From contig NZ_CBDRBL010000020.1 in NCBI RefSeq assembly GCF_965342175.1, positions 27,762 through 91,761 on the forward strand: a DNA stretch of 64,000 bases, in the 5' to 3' direction. Numbering within the stretch: the stretch's first letter is position 1; every line of letters starts with the position of its first letter. Both the position numbers and the translations under genes were made by a program. The notes under the pieces were generated by a model that was not told the origin of the DNA, did no database searches, and saw nothing but the letters and a program-made list of their open reading frames with translations. The stretch comes from Actinacidiphila sp965342175. GTDB lineage: Bacteria; Actinomycetota; Actinomycetes; Streptomycetales; Streptomycetaceae. Shown one piece after another: positions 48,274-57,797 of the stretch.

Positions 48274-51189
48274 ATGACAGAGACGGCGAGCGGTCCGGCA
48301 CGAGGTTCCCGAGCCAAGGCCGGCAAGGCGGCCTCGGCGGCCCCGGCTGCCAATGGACTGCGCATGGAGCGCATCCACACCACCCCGGGGACGCACCCCT
48401 ACGACGAGGTGGTCTGGGAACGCCGTGACGTCGTCATGACCAACTGGCGCGACGGCTCGATCAACTTCGAGCAGCGCGGCGTGGAGTTCCCCGACTTCTG
48501 GTCGGTGAACGCGGTCAACATCGTCACCAGCAAGTACTTCCGCGGCGCCGTGGGTTCCCCTCAGCGCGAGAGCAGCCTCCGCCAGCTGATCGACCGCGTG
48601 GTCAGGACGTACCGCAAGGCCGGGGAGGACTACGGCTACTTCGCGTCGCCCGCCGACGCGGAGATCTTCGAGCACGAGCTCACCTGGGCCCTGCTCCACC
48701 AGGTCTTCAGCTTCAACTCGCCGGTCTGGTTCAACGTCGGCACGACCCAGCCGCAGCAGGTCTCGGCGTGCTTCATCCTCTCGGTCGACGACTCCATGGA
48801 GTCCATTCTCGACTGGTACAAGGAAGAGGGGATGATCTTCAAGGGCGGTTCGGGCGCCGGCCTGAACCTCTCCCGCATCCGCTCCTCCAAGGAGCTGCTC
48901 TCCTCCGGCGGCAACGCCTCCGGCCCCGTCTCCTTCATGCGCGGCGCCGACGCCTCCGCCGGCACCATCAAGTCCGGCGGCGCCACCCGCCGCGCGGCCA
49001 AGATGGTCGTCCTGGACGTCGACCACCCGGACGTCGAGGCCTTCATCGAGACCAAGGTGAAGGAGGAGGAGAAGATCCGCGCCCTGCGCGACGCGGGCTT
49101 CGACATGGACCTGGGCGGCGACGACATCACGTCCGTCCAGTACCAGAACGCCAACAACTCCGTCCGCGTGAACGAAGAGTTCATGAAGGCGTACGAGAAC
49201 GGCGGCACGTTCGGCCTGCGCGCCCGGATGACCGGCGAGGTCATCGAGGAGATCGACGCCAGGGCGCTCTTCCGCAAGCTGGCCGAGGCCGCGTGGGCCT
49301 GCGCCGACCCCGGCATCCAGTACGACGACGTCATCAACCACTGGCACACCACGCCGGAGACCGGCCGTATCACCGCGTCCAACCCCTGCAGCGAGTACAT
49401 GCACCTGGACAACTCGTCCTGCAACCTCGCCTCGCTCAACCTGATGAAGTTCCTCGACGACGACGGCAAGGGCAACCAGCGCTTCGACGCCGTGCGTTTC
49501 GCCAAGGTCGTCGAACTCGTCATCACCGCGATGGACATCTCCATCTCCTTCGCCGACTTCCCCACCCAGAAGATCGGCGAGACCACCCGCGCCTTCCGCC
49601 AGCTGGGCATCGGCTACGCCAACCTCGGCGCGCTGCTCATGGCGACCGGCCACGCCTACGACTCCGAGGGCGGCCGCGCTATCGCCGGCGCCATCACCTC
49701 CCTGATGACGGGCACCTCCTACAAGCGTTCCGCCGAGCTCGCCGCGGTCGTCGGCCCGTACGACGGCTACGCCCGCAACGCCACCGCCCACCAGCGCGTC
49801 ATGAAGCAGCACTCCGACGCCAACGCCGTCGCCACACGGATGGACGACCTCGACACGCCGGTCTGGGCCGCGGCCACCGAAGCCTGGCAGGACGTGCTGC
49901 GTCTCGGTGAGAAGAACGGTTTCCGCAACGCGCAGGCGTCCCTGCTGGCCCCGACCGGCACCATCGGCCTGATGATGGACTGCGACACCACCGGCATCGA
50001 GCCGGACCTCGCCCTGGTCAAGTTCAAGAAGCTGGTCGGCGGCGGCTCCATGCAGATCGTGAACAACACCGTCCCGCAGGCCCTGGTCCGCCTCGGCTAC
50101 CAGCCGGAGCAGATCGAGGCGATCGTCGCGCACATCTCCGAGCACGGCAGCGTCATCGAGGCGCCCGGCCTCAAGCCCGAGCACTACGAGGTCTTCGACT
50201 GCGCCATGGGCGAGCGCTCCATCGCGCCGATGGGCCACGTCCGGATGATGGCCGCGACCCAGCCCTTCCTGTCCGGGGCCATCTCCAAGACGGTCAACAT
50301 GCCGGAGTCGGCGACCGTCGAGGAGATCGAGGAGATCTACTACGAGGGCTGGAAGCTCGGGCTGAAGGCGCTCGCGATCTACCGCGACAACTGCAAGGTC
50401 GGCCAGCCGCTCTCCGCCAAGAAGAAGGCGGATGCGAAGAAGACCGAGGAGGCGGAGCCCACCGCCCCCGCCGCGGTCGAGAAGGTCGTCGAGTACCGCC
50501 CGGTCCGCCGCAGGCTCCCCAAGGGCCGCCCGGGGATCACCACGTCGTTCACGGTGGGCGGCGCCGAGGGCTACATGACCGCCAACTCCTACCCCGACGA
50601 CGGTCTCGGCGAGGTGTTCCTGAAGATGTCCAAGCAGGGCTCGACCCTCGCGGGCATGATGGACGCCTTCTCCATCGCCGTCTCCGTGGGCCTGCAGTAC
50701 GGCGTGCCGCTGGAGACCTACGTCTCGAAGTTCACCAACATGCGCTTCGAGCCGGCCGGCCTCACGGACGACCCGGACGTGCGGATGGCGCAGTCGATCG
50801 TCGACTACATTTTCCGCCGCCTGGCGCTGGACTTCCTGCCCTTCGAGACCCGTTCCGCCCTCGGCATCCACTCCGCCGAGGAGCGTCAGCGCCACCTCGA
50901 CACGGGTTCCTACGAGCCCGCCGCTGAGGAGGTCGACGTCGAGGGTCTGGCGCAGTCCGCCCCGCGCCGGACCGAGGCGCCCAAGCCGGCCGCCACCGCC
51001 GCACCTGAGCCCGAGGCCGCCGCCGCGACGCCGGCTCCGAAGACCGCGCACAATTCGACGGAGCTGCTGGAGATCCAGCTCGGTCTGAACGCCGACGCTC
51101 CGCTCTGCTTCTCCTGCGGCACCAAGATGCGCCGCGCGGGCAGCTGCTACCTCTGTGAGGGCTGCGGCTCCACCAGCGGCTGCAGCTGA
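48274..51189 (+). CDS. nrdJ: Adenosylcobalamin-dependent (class II) ribonucleotide reductase
   Basis: 971 aa with GGGAGG before the ATG. It reduces ribonucleotides to deoxyribonucleotides without oxygen, using adenosylcobalamin. Core motifs are FNSPVWFNVG, SACFILSVDDSMESI, the catalytic region SNPCSEYMHLDNSSCNLASLNL, and LLAPTGTIGLMMDCDTTGIEPD. The C-terminus has a TSCPD-type domain (YMTANSYPDDGLGEVFLKMSKQGSTLAGMMD) and a cysteine tail CFSCGTKMRR-CYLCEGCGSTSGCS that re-reduces the active site. An Ala/Pro-rich linker joins the two. It is 126 bp after nrdR and ends in a strong terminator. Confidence 0.97.
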   Translation: MTETASGPARGSRAKAGKAASAAPAANGLRMERIHTTPGTHPYDEVVWERRDVVMTNWRDGSINFEQRGVEFPDFWSVNAVNIVTSKYFRGAVGSPQRESSLRQLIDRVVRTYRKAGEDYGYFASPADAEIFEHELTWALLHQVFSFNSPVWFNVGTTQPQQVSACFILSVDDSMESILDWYKEEGMIFKGGSGAGLNLSRIRSSKELLSSGGNASGPVSFMRGADASAGTIKSGGATRRAAKMVVLDVDHPDVEAFIETKVKEEEKIRALRDAGFDMDLGGDDITSVQYQNANNSVRVNEEFMKAYENGGTFGLRARMTGEVIEEIDARALFRKLAEAAWACADPGIQYDDVINHWHTTPETGRITASNPCSEYMHLDNSSCNLASLNLMKFLDDDGKGNQRFDAVRFAKVVELVITAMDISISFADFPTQKIGETTRAFRQLGIGYANLGALLMATGHAYDSEGGRAIAGAITSLMTGTSYKRSAELAAVVGPYDGYARNATAHQRVMKQHSDANAVATRMDDLDTPVWAAATEAWQDVLRLGEKNGFRNAQASLLAPTGTIGLMMDCDTTGIEPDLALVKFKKLVGGGSMQIVNNTVPQALVRLGYQPEQIEAIVAHISEHGSVIEAPGLKPEHYEVFDCAMGERSIAPMGHVRMMAATQPFLSGAISKTVNMPESATVEEIEEIYYEGWKLGLKALAIYRDNCKVGQPLSAKKKADAKKTEEAEPTAPAAVEKVVEYRPVRRRLPKGRPGITTSFTVGGAEGYMTANSYPDDGLGEVFLKMSKQGSTLAGMMDAFSIAVSVGLQYGVPLETYVSKFTNMRFEPAGLTDDPDVRMAQSIVDYIFRRLALDFLPFETRSALGIHSAEERQRHLDTGSYEPAAEEVDVEGLAQSAPRRTEAPKPAATAAPEPEAAAATPAPKTAHNSTELLEIQLGLNADAPLCFSCGTKMRRAGSCYLCEGCGSTSGCS

Positions 51190-51215
51190 CGCCGAGGCCG
51201 ATCCGGCCGTCGTCC

Positions 51216-51248
51216 GTGCCCTCCGGAGCCCCGTGCTCCGGAGGGCAC
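51216..51248 (+). terminator. Terminator after nrdJ
   Basis: A perfect 14-bp stem, GTGCCCTCCGGAGC paired with GCTCCGGAGGGCAC, with a 5-nt loop lies 26 bp after the nrdJ stop. Confidence 0.85.
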
Positions 51249-51408
51249 GCGCCGTCGTGCGCCGGATGAGGGGCACCGGGCGGAACGAGGTGCTGACGCG
51301 AGCCGCCCGACGTGCGGCAGGCGCAGTGGCGCCCTGCCGCTTGCACGTTCAGGGGAGTTGCCCCTTCGATGCGACGGAAGGTCCTGCGGCGGGCCATAGG
51401 ATGGCGCG

Positions 51409-52017
51409 GTGCTGGTGAAGTGGATTCGATGCGGAATCGTCGATCGCTCCGGATTCGAGCGCGGGCAGCGTCGATGGGCCAACGGGCTCATGGGGGAGCC
51501 GGGGTTCCGGGGGCAGGGCGGCGGCTGGAGCCGCAGTCAGCCGGGCGTCGCGCACCTCTTCGCCTTCTGGGAGGACCGCGACTACTACGAGGCCTTCATG
51601 GCCGGCGCGCATGACCGCCTCGCGGCGGTCCAGGCCGGCACCTATGAAAGCCTCGGCGTCAAGCTCTTCGAGCACCGCCTGGACGTGAAGGTCGGCTTCC
51701 GGCCGCGCTTCGCCGACGGGGATCTGCTGCGCCTGGCCCACTGCAAGGTGCGTCCGGAGCGCGTCGAGCACTTTGTGCTGATGCAGGAGAAGGTGTGGAA
51801 CCCGGCCATGGCCGGTTCCCCGGGCATGCTGCGCGGGGTCTTCGCGCAAGGGGCCGCGTCCGACTTTCTCGTGCTGTCGATGTGGGATTCGGCTGCGGAG
51901 CACGCCAAGTACCGGGATGGCTCCCTTCTGCGACTGTCCGAGCGGGCCGATCTGGAAGCCGACGTCCTCACCGTCGCCGGTGACGTCGTCGACCTGGAGC
52001 AGGCCTGGTCGATATGA
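51409..52017 (+). CDS. YdbC/DUF4937-like protein
   Basis: 202 aa from a GTG at 51409 with TAGGAT ending 6 nt before it and no ribosome site, so it is probably leaderless. The protein contains two related alpha/beta halves, each like an antibiotic-biosynthesis-monooxygenase (ABM) fold: LVKWIRCGIVDRSGFERGQRRWANG ... HLFAFWEDRDYYEAFMAGAHDRL, and LLRLAHCKVRPERVEHFVLMQEKVWNPAMAGSPGMLRGVFAQGA ... FLVLSMWDSAAEHAKYRDG. The family resembles Bacillus YdbC, whose function is unknown. It is convergent with the VOC gene. Confidence 0.75.
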   Translation: MLVKWIRCGIVDRSGFERGQRRWANGLMGEPGFRGQGGGWSRSQPGVAHLFAFWEDRDYYEAFMAGAHDRLAAVQAGTYESLGVKLFEHRLDVKVGFRPRFADGDLLRLAHCKVRPERVEHFVLMQEKVWNPAMAGSPGMLRGVFAQGAASDFLVLSMWDSAAEHAKYRDGSLLRLSERADLEADVLTVAGDVVDLEQAWSI

Positions 52018-52053
52018 CGGCACGGCGCAGGGGCTCCCTCCCGCCCGCGCGCC

Positions 52054-52845
52054 TCAGCCCGTCCCGCCCTGAACGGGACGGGTGATCACCGAGAAGTACG
52101 CGCCGTGCAGGTCGTCGAGAACGGCGATCCGCCCGACGCGCTCGAGGTCGAACGGCGGCACGGAGACGCTGCCCCCGAGCTCGGTGGCCCGCGCGGCGGC
52201 CGCGTCGGTGTCGTCGACGGAGAAGTAGTGCATCCAGTGCTGGGGTATCTCCGTCGGCCAGGCGTCGTCCATCAGCAGGATGCCGCCGAACTTCCGCTGT
52301 GCGCCCTCCACTTCGAGCTCCGTGTAGGAACTGTCCCCGGCGAAGGGCTGAGTCTCGCCCGTCCAGCCGAAGACGTCGCGGTAGAAGACGCGGGAGCCGT
52401 CCACGTCCCGGGTATTGAGCTCGACCCAGCACAGCGTGCCCGGTTCGTCGAGCAGGCCCGCGCCACGGAACCCGCCCGGCTGCCATGCGCCGAACTCCGC
52501 TCCGTGCGGGTCCGTGAACTGTGCGAAGCTGCCCTGGTCGAAGACGGCCATCGGTGGAACGCACACCGAGCCGCCCGCCGCCTCGACCGCCTTGGCCGTG
52601 TCGGTCACGTCGCTCGTGGCCATGTAGGCGATCCACCGCGGCCGGTCGCCCTCGGCCATCACCGGACCGACGGCCGCCACGGGCTCGCCCCGCAGGGTGA
52701 AGAAGGTGTAGCCGCCGGCCTCCGCGGGACCCGCCTGCGAGTCCCAGCCGAACAGGCCCCCGTAGAAAGCGCGGGAGGCTTCGATGTCAGGACTGCTCAG
52801 ATCGGTCCAGCAGGGTGTGCCTGGAACGAACGACGTGGTCTTCAT
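52054..52845 (-). CDS. VOC (glyoxalase fold) family protein, two-domain
   Basis: 263 aa with two vicinal-oxygen-chelate units: residues ~1-125 (GTPCWTDLSSPDIEASRAFYGGLFGWDSQ ... MATSDVTDTAKAVEAAGGSV) and ~130-260 (GTLCWVELNTRDVDGSRVFYRDVFGWTGE ... HYFSVDDTDAAAARATELGGSV). This is the layout of the mycobacterial CFP-30B-type proteins. Metal-binding histidines are mostly absent, so an enzyme role is uncertain; binding or resistance roles occur in the family. Its last codons lie in a 9-bp hairpin that may terminate the opposite gene. Confidence 0.88.
   Translation of the reverse strand: MKTTSFVPGTPCWTDLSSPDIEASRAFYGGLFGWDSQAGPAEAGGYTFFTLRGEPVAAVGPVMAEGDRPRWIAYMATSDVTDTAKAVEAAGGSVCVPPMAVFDQGSFAQFTDPHGAEFGAWQPGGFRGAGLLDEPGTLCWVELNTRDVDGSRVFYRDVFGWTGETQPFAGDSSYTELEVEGAQRKFGGILLMDDAWPTEIPQHWMHYFSVDDTDAAAARATELGGSVSVPPFDLERVGRIAVLDDLHGAYFSVITRPVQGGTG
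52058..52082 (+). terminator. Terminator for the YdbC-like gene, inside the VOC gene end
   Basis: CCCGTCCCG pairs with CGGGACGGG around a 7-nt loop. It begins 40 bp after the 52017 stop and falls within the final codons of the convergent VOC gene. Confidence 0.65.
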
Positions 52846-53090
52846 GACTGCCTCCCGTAGTGGCGCGCGAAGGCGTCCCCCTCTTCATGCTGAGTGTGGG
52901 GCACGCCACTGACAATCGGGGGAGAGGACGCCCGGCCTGTGGACGCGGGACCGCGGCGATCGCCGCGGACGCGGTGGGAGTGGGTGGATGGACGGTGGAG
53001 TGGGAGGACGGGCGGTTGGGCGGCGTGGGCAATCGGATGCGGCGAGCGCCCGCCGCGACCTCGCCCGCCCGCACGAATTACAGTGAGGCC

Positions 53091-53756
53091 ATGGCCCGAC
53101 CGCGTCGCATAGTGCTCATCAGGCACGGAGAGTCCCAGGGCAACGCCGATGACACGATCTACGAGCGGGTGCCCGACCACGCGTTGACCCTCACCCCCCG
53201 GGGCGAGGAGCAGGCCCGCGCGGCCGGCCGGGAACTGCGCGAGCTGCTCGGCGGGGAAAGGGTGCAGGCCTTCGTGTCGCCATATCGCCGGACGCATCAG
53301 ACCTTCCACCTCCTCGGCCTGGACCCTAGCCGTACCCGCGCCAAGGAGGAGCCCCGGCTGCGCGAGCAGGACTGGGGGAACTACCAGGACGCCGACGACG
53401 TGCAGCGGCAGCGCAAGGCCAGGGACGCCTACGGTCACTTCTTCTACCGCTTCGCCCAGGGAGAGTCCGGGGCGGATGTCTACGACCGTGTCGGGTCCTT
53501 CCTGGAGACGCTCTACCGCGCCTTCGACAAGCCAGAGTTCCCGCCGAACGTCCTGTTGGTCACGCACGGTCTCACCATGCGGCTGTTCTGCATGCGGTGG
53601 TTCCACTGGACCGTCGACGAGTTCGAGTGCCTGTCGAATCCCGACAACGGAGAGACCCGGATGCTGCTGGCCGAGCCCGACGGCCGGTACCGGCTGGACC
53701 GGCCCTTCGCCCGCTGGCGGTCCACCGAGTCGGACCTGGCGCGATATCACGGGTGA
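53091..53756 (+). CDS. Histidine phosphatase superfamily protein
   Basis: 221 aa from the ATG at 53091; TACAGT ends 6 nt before it, so it is probably leaderless. The phosphoglycerate-mutase-like fold has the RHG motif LIRHGESQGN with the catalytic His, Arg in SPYRRTHQTF, and the second His in LLVTHGLTMRL. It dephosphorylates small phosphometabolites; the substrate is not evident. It lies 245 bp after the divergent VOC gene start and 55 bp before the ADP-ribosylglycohydrolase gene. Confidence 0.92.
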   Translation: MARPRRIVLIRHGESQGNADDTIYERVPDHALTLTPRGEEQARAAGRELRELLGGERVQAFVSPYRRTHQTFHLLGLDPSRTRAKEEPRLREQDWGNYQDADDVQRQRKARDAYGHFFYRFAQGESGADVYDRVGSFLETLYRAFDKPEFPPNVLLVTHGLTMRLFCMRWFHWTVDEFECLSNPDNGETRMLLAEPDGRYRLDRPFARWRSTESDLARYHG

Positions 53757-53811
53757 GATTGCGCACAGGATGATTGACCCGGGTGGCACCGGATGCCAGA
53801 GTTCTCCCGCC

Positions 53812-54714
53812 ATGACCGCTGACCTCCATGACCTCCCACGCCGCCGCGCGCTGTCCAGCCTGCGCGGTCTCGCCCTGGGCGACGCCTTGGGCTCCCAGTT
53901 CTTCGTACCGGCGCACTATCCGGCTCTGCAGAGCCGTACGCTGCCCCCGGGAGCCTGGCAGTGGACGGACGACACCGAGATGGCCTGCTCGGTCGTCGCG
54001 GTCCTGGGGTCACACGGCGCGATCGATCAGGACGCCCTGGCCGCATCCTTCGCGGCGCACCACGACTTCGACCGCGGCTACGGCCCCGGGGTGAACCGGA
54101 TGCTGCGGTTGATCCGGCAGGAAGGCGCCGACTGGCGAACCCTCGCGGCCGAGATGTTCAACGGGCAGGGCTCCTGGGGCAATGGCGCCGCCATGCGCGT
54201 GGCGCCGTTGGGCGCCTGGTACGCGGGCGAGCCGGAGAAGGCAGCCGAGCAGGCCGAACTGTCCGCCTACGCCACCCACCAGCACCGCGAGGCCGTCGTC
54301 GGAGCGATGGCCGTCGCGGCAGCGGCCGCGCTCGCCGCGGACCCGGCGGGCCCCGGCGCCCCCCAGGACCTCATCACCCGCGTCGTGGCGCTGCTGCCGC
54401 GCAGCGCGGTCCACGCCGGGCTGAGGCGCGCTGTCGACATGCTCGACTACGACGACGTCGCCACGGTCGCGGCCGTACTCGGCAACGGCCGGCGCACCAG
54501 CGCCCACGACACCGTCCCCTTCGCCCTGTGGTCCGCTGCCCGGGGGCTCGGGGACTACGAGGGCGCGTTCTGGACCACGGCCCGGGCGGGCGGTGACGTG
54601 GACACCACCTGCGCCATCGTCGGCGGGATCGTCGCCGCCGGGGCCGGCGGCGAGCCCCCGCGCGAGTGGCAGGAGCGCTGCGAGGCCCTGCCGGAGTGGC
54701 TGCCCGCCGACTGA
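53812..54714 (+). CDS. ADP-ribosylglycohydrolase family protein
   Basis: 300 aa from the ATG at 53812; no good ribosome site precedes it. It has the DraG/ARH signature: GLALGDALGSQF, metal-binding WTDDTEMACSVV, GSWGNGAAMRVAPLG and the C-terminal GGDVDTTCAIVGGIVAA. Such enzymes remove ADP-ribose from protein side chains, or in some families act on other ADP-ribosyl compounds. No ADP-ribosyltransferase gene is near. A small hairpin overlaps its stop. Confidence 0.93.
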   Translation: MTADLHDLPRRRALSSLRGLALGDALGSQFFVPAHYPALQSRTLPPGAWQWTDDTEMACSVVAVLGSHGAIDQDALAASFAAHHDFDRGYGPGVNRMLRLIRQEGADWRTLAAEMFNGQGSWGNGAAMRVAPLGAWYAGEPEKAAEQAELSAYATHQHREAVVGAMAVAAAAALAADPAGPGAPQDLITRVVALLPRSAVHAGLRRAVDMLDYDDVATVAAVLGNGRRTSAHDTVPFALWSAARGLGDYEGAFWTTARAGGDVDTTCAIVGGIVAAGAGGEPPREWQERCEALPEWLPAD

Positions 54715-54727
54715 CCGGGCTCCGGTC
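54713..54727 (+). terminator. Hairpin at the end of the ADP-ribosylglycohydrolase gene
   Basis: GACCGG-GCT-CCGGTC, a 6-bp stem overlapping the stop codon. Weak on its own but well placed. Confidence 0.4.
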
Positions 54728-54922
54728 GTACCGCGGCCCCCTCTTTCACATTGTCACGGCCCTGTCACAGACTGGGCCGCCGGGCCCTCGCCGCGTTCGT
54801 TCGGTCGGCCGGCGCGCCTAGCCTGTCGGCCACGCTGTCCGGCCGATCTTCGCCGGACGAGCAGTCGAGCACCGGTCCCGCGCGCCGCCCCGGCCGCCGC
54901 GCGACCGGCGGGGAGGGGTTCC

Positions 54923-56605
54923 ATGTCCGACACGCCGTCCGACGCCGCACCGGCGGCACAGGCCCGATCACAGACGTCCCAGCAGGCCCGACCGGAGGCG
55001 TCCGCGCAGACGCCACCGCAGGCGCCGGCGCGCACGCACGGCCCACCCGTCGGCCCGGGTACGCCCTACCCGCGCCCCTGGACGCCCCCACCTCCGCCTC
55101 CGCCCCCGGCGTGGGTGACCGCGAGCCGGGCCCGCACCCCGCGCGTGGTGCGCCCAGCCGTGCTCTGGGCCGCCCTGCTCACCGGTGTGCTGACCGCGAT
55201 CCTTCTGCGCGGCGGCCTGGGGATCAACCTGCTGCTGATCACGATCCCCGCCGCCGCGGCGGCCGCGATCGCCGCCCTCGACCACGGGCGGCGGCTTCGC
55301 CCATGGTCGGTGGTCTGGGCGGTGGCCGGCCTGACGCTGCTGCTGATCCCGGCCCTGCGGGACGCCTGGTGGCCGTCGTTCCTGGCCGTCGCCGCCGCCG
55401 CATTCCTGGGTTCCCTGGCCCTGCACGGCGGCCGCAACTGGCCGAGTGTCCTGCTCGGCGGCGTGGGGCTGTGGTTCGCCCCGGTGCCCGCGATCGGCTG
55501 GGCGCTGCGCGGGATGCGCGAGCGCGCCGGGCGCAGCCGGAGCCGGCTGCTGCCGATGTTGAAGACCGCCGGCGTGACCGCTGCGCTGCTTGTCGTCTTC
55601 GGCGCCCTCTTCGCGGGGGCCGACGCGGCGTTCGCCGACCTGCTGGCCGGCGCCATGCCCGATGTGACCGTCACCGACGCGCCGCTGCGCGTCCTGCTCC
55701 TCGTGGTCGGCACGCTGTTCGCGCTGAGCGCCGCGTGGACCGCGGCGGCGCCGCGCCGCTGGGACCGGATCGAGGTGAAGCCGGGACGTTCCCGCCGGCG
55801 CGCCGAGTGGGCGCTTCCGCTGGTCGTGCTCGCCGCGCTGTTCGCCGCTTTCAACGCCGTCCAGCTTGCGGTGCTCTTCGGCGGCTACGAGAAAGTGCTC
55901 GCCACGACGGGTCTGACCTATGCGGAGTACGCGCGGCAGGGATTCTGGCAGCTGCTCGTCGTCACCCTGCTCACCGTGGTGGTGATCGGACTCGCGTCGC
56001 GCTGGGCCCCACGGGACACCGACCGCGACCGTGTGCTCGTGCGGTCCGTCCTCGGCACGATCTGCGTGCTGGCCCTGATCGTGGTCGCCTCCGCGCTGCG
56101 CCGCATGGACCTGTACGTCGACGCGTACGGACTGACCCGGCTGCGGATCTCCGTGGCGGGGATGGAGCTCTGGCTCGGACTGCTGATCGTCCTCATCATG
56201 GCGGCCGGCGTGCTCGGCGCGCGGTGGCTGCCGCGAGCCGTGGCGGTGAGCGCCGCGGCGTCCGTCCTCGTCTTCGGGCTGGTGTCGCCCGACGCGCTCA
56301 TCGCCGACCAGCAGGTGAGCCGCTTCGCGAGCACCGGCAAGATCGACCTGGCGTATCTGCGCAACCTCTCCGCGGACGCCGTCCCGGAGCTGGACCGGCT
56401 GCCGGAGCCGCAGCGCTCCTGCGCCCTGGAGAAGATCGTGAAGCACCTCCGCGGGGACACCACCGAGGCCTGGTACACCACGAGCCTCGGCGAGGTCCGG
56501 GCGCGGTCCCTGCTGGACGGACGTCCGCCGCGCGACATCAGGCCGTGTGACGCGGCAGGGCTGGAAGGCTACTACGACGAGTGGCGCGACCCGTCACTGC
56601 CGTGA
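54923..56605 (+). CDS. DUF4153/DUF4173 multi-pass membrane protein
   Basis: 560 aa from the ATG at 54923, with GGGAGGGG upstream. A ~70-residue Ala/Gln/Pro-rich head includes eight consecutive prolines. About 11-12 membrane segments follow, starting VLWAALLTGVLTAILL and INLLLITIPAAAAAAIAAL, and ending VLGARWLPRAVAVSAAASVLVFGLVSP. The motifs GLTYAEYARQGFWQL and YGLTRLRISV are typical of the family. A soluble C-terminal part (~70 residues, FASTGKIDLAYLRNLSADAVPELDRLP ... GYYDEWRDPSL) resembles other members. The function is unknown. Confidence 0.85.
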   Translation: MSDTPSDAAPAAQARSQTSQQARPEASAQTPPQAPARTHGPPVGPGTPYPRPWTPPPPPPPPAWVTASRARTPRVVRPAVLWAALLTGVLTAILLRGGLGINLLLITIPAAAAAAIAALDHGRRLRPWSVVWAVAGLTLLLIPALRDAWWPSFLAVAAAAFLGSLALHGGRNWPSVLLGGVGLWFAPVPAIGWALRGMRERAGRSRSRLLPMLKTAGVTAALLVVFGALFAGADAAFADLLAGAMPDVTVTDAPLRVLLLVVGTLFALSAAWTAAAPRRWDRIEVKPGRSRRRAEWALPLVVLAALFAAFNAVQLAVLFGGYEKVLATTGLTYAEYARQGFWQLLVVTLLTVVVIGLASRWAPRDTDRDRVLVRSVLGTICVLALIVVASALRRMDLYVDAYGLTRLRISVAGMELWLGLLIVLIMAAGVLGARWLPRAVAVSAAASVLVFGLVSPDALIADQQVSRFASTGKIDLAYLRNLSADAVPELDRLPEPQRSCALEKIVKHLRGDTTEAWYTTSLGEVRARSLLDGRPPRDIRPCDAAGLEGYYDEWRDPSLP

Positions 56606-57042
56606 CATGCAGGCGCGTGCCGCCGCCCGGACCCCTCGAACGGGCGGCGGCTCGGCCGCCCGGTGGCCTATGCGGCGGCATTGCGCCGTGCGTCAAGCCC
56701 GCCGTCATGGCGATAGCGGGGCGGCGCGAGCACGTCCCGGAGGACTTCGGTCGCATTGCCGCGGCTCGAAAGGGTTCGACAGACCTGTCGACGTCACCGG
56801 CGCGAAGACCCGGGCGAGCGGCCCGCCGGCCGCACCGCGTCGAGCCACCGCAGGCGCGGCGACCCCTCGTGCGGGGCGGCGCCATCCTCGCCGACGAGGT
56901 GCCCGCGCCGCCGCCGCACCTCGTGACGCGGTCGCGCAGGACGCGTCGGCCCGGTGCGGGCGCGGCTCACGCCGCGTCGCGGACGCGCATGTCAGACCTG
57001 CCCCGAGGGGGCTCAACGCGGGGGCGTAGGCTAAGCCTTGCC
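56606..57042. other. 437-bp gene-free stretch before rnhB
   Basis: Frames in this region give low-complexity Arg/Ala-rich translations and no start with a ribosome site was credible. The last 16 bp contain TAGGCT (57027-57032), a likely -10 for rnhB, 10 nt before its ATG. No hairpin or RNA family was recognised. Confidence 0.45.
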
Positions 57043-57738
57043 ATGGTCCATGAACCTCCCACCCACGCCGTCGAGCGCTCGCTGCGCGCGACCACCGGCG
57101 CCAAGGTCATCGCGGGCGTCGACGAGGTCGGACGGGGCGCCTGGGCCGGGCCGGTCACGGTGTGCGCGGCCGTCACGGGTCTGCGACGGCCCCCGGACGG
57201 ACTCACCGACTCCAAGCTGCTCACCGTCAAGCGCCGTTCCGAGCTTGCCGGGGTGCTCACCGGATGGGTGAACTCCTTCGCGCTCGGTCACGCGTCCCCG
57301 CAGGAGATCGACGAGCTCGGGATGACCGCAGCGCTGCGGCTCGCCGCGACGCGCGCCCTGGACGCCCTGCCCGTGCGGCCGGACGCGGTGATACTCGACG
57401 GGAAGCACGACTACCTCGGGGGACCCTGGCACGTGCGGACGGTTGTCAAGGGCGACCGCTCGTGCGTGGCCGTGGCGGCCGCGTCCGTGATCGCCAAGGT
57501 CCGGCGGGACACGATGATGGCCGAACTGGGCCTGGACTATGCTCCGTTCGGTTTCGAGGCCAATGCCGGGTACCCTTCGCCGGTGCACCGGGCGGCGCTG
57601 GAGGAGCTGGGGCCGACCCCCCTCCACCGGCTGTCCTGGGCATATCTCGATACCCTGCCGCGTTGGCAGCACTTGAAGAAAGTCCGGGAGACCGTCGTGG
57701 CGGGGGATACGGGTGAGCAACTCGGGTTCGACTTCTGA
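57043..57738 (+). CDS. rnhB: Ribonuclease HII
   Basis: 231 aa from the ATG at 57043; the frame is open for 154 codons upstream, but that part is not protein-like. It cleaves RNA in RNA-DNA hybrids and at single ribonucleotides in DNA. The active-site acidic residues are in GVDEVGRGAWAGPV, LDGKHDYLG and the region around AAASVIAKVRRD. The C-terminus FEANAGYPSPVHRAALEELGPTPLHRLSW is the expected substrate-binding tail. It has a short or no leader. Confidence 0.97.
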   Translation: MVHEPPTHAVERSLRATTGAKVIAGVDEVGRGAWAGPVTVCAAVTGLRRPPDGLTDSKLLTVKRRSELAGVLTGWVNSFALGHASPQEIDELGMTAALRLAATRALDALPVRPDAVILDGKHDYLGGPWHVRTVVKGDRSCVAVAAASVIAKVRRDTMMAELGLDYAPFGFEANAGYPSPVHRAALEELGPTPLHRLSWAYLDTLPRWQHLKKVRETVVAGDTGEQLGFDF

Positions 57739-57797
57739 GCCGAGTTGTGACCTACCCGCCGCTGCGTTGTTCCGGCGCATTTGATAGACATCAGCAC

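Noticed and set aside
48232..51276. A 1014-codon open frame opposite nrdJ
   Set aside because: It mirrors nrdJ on the other strand with no recognisable motif or ribosome site.
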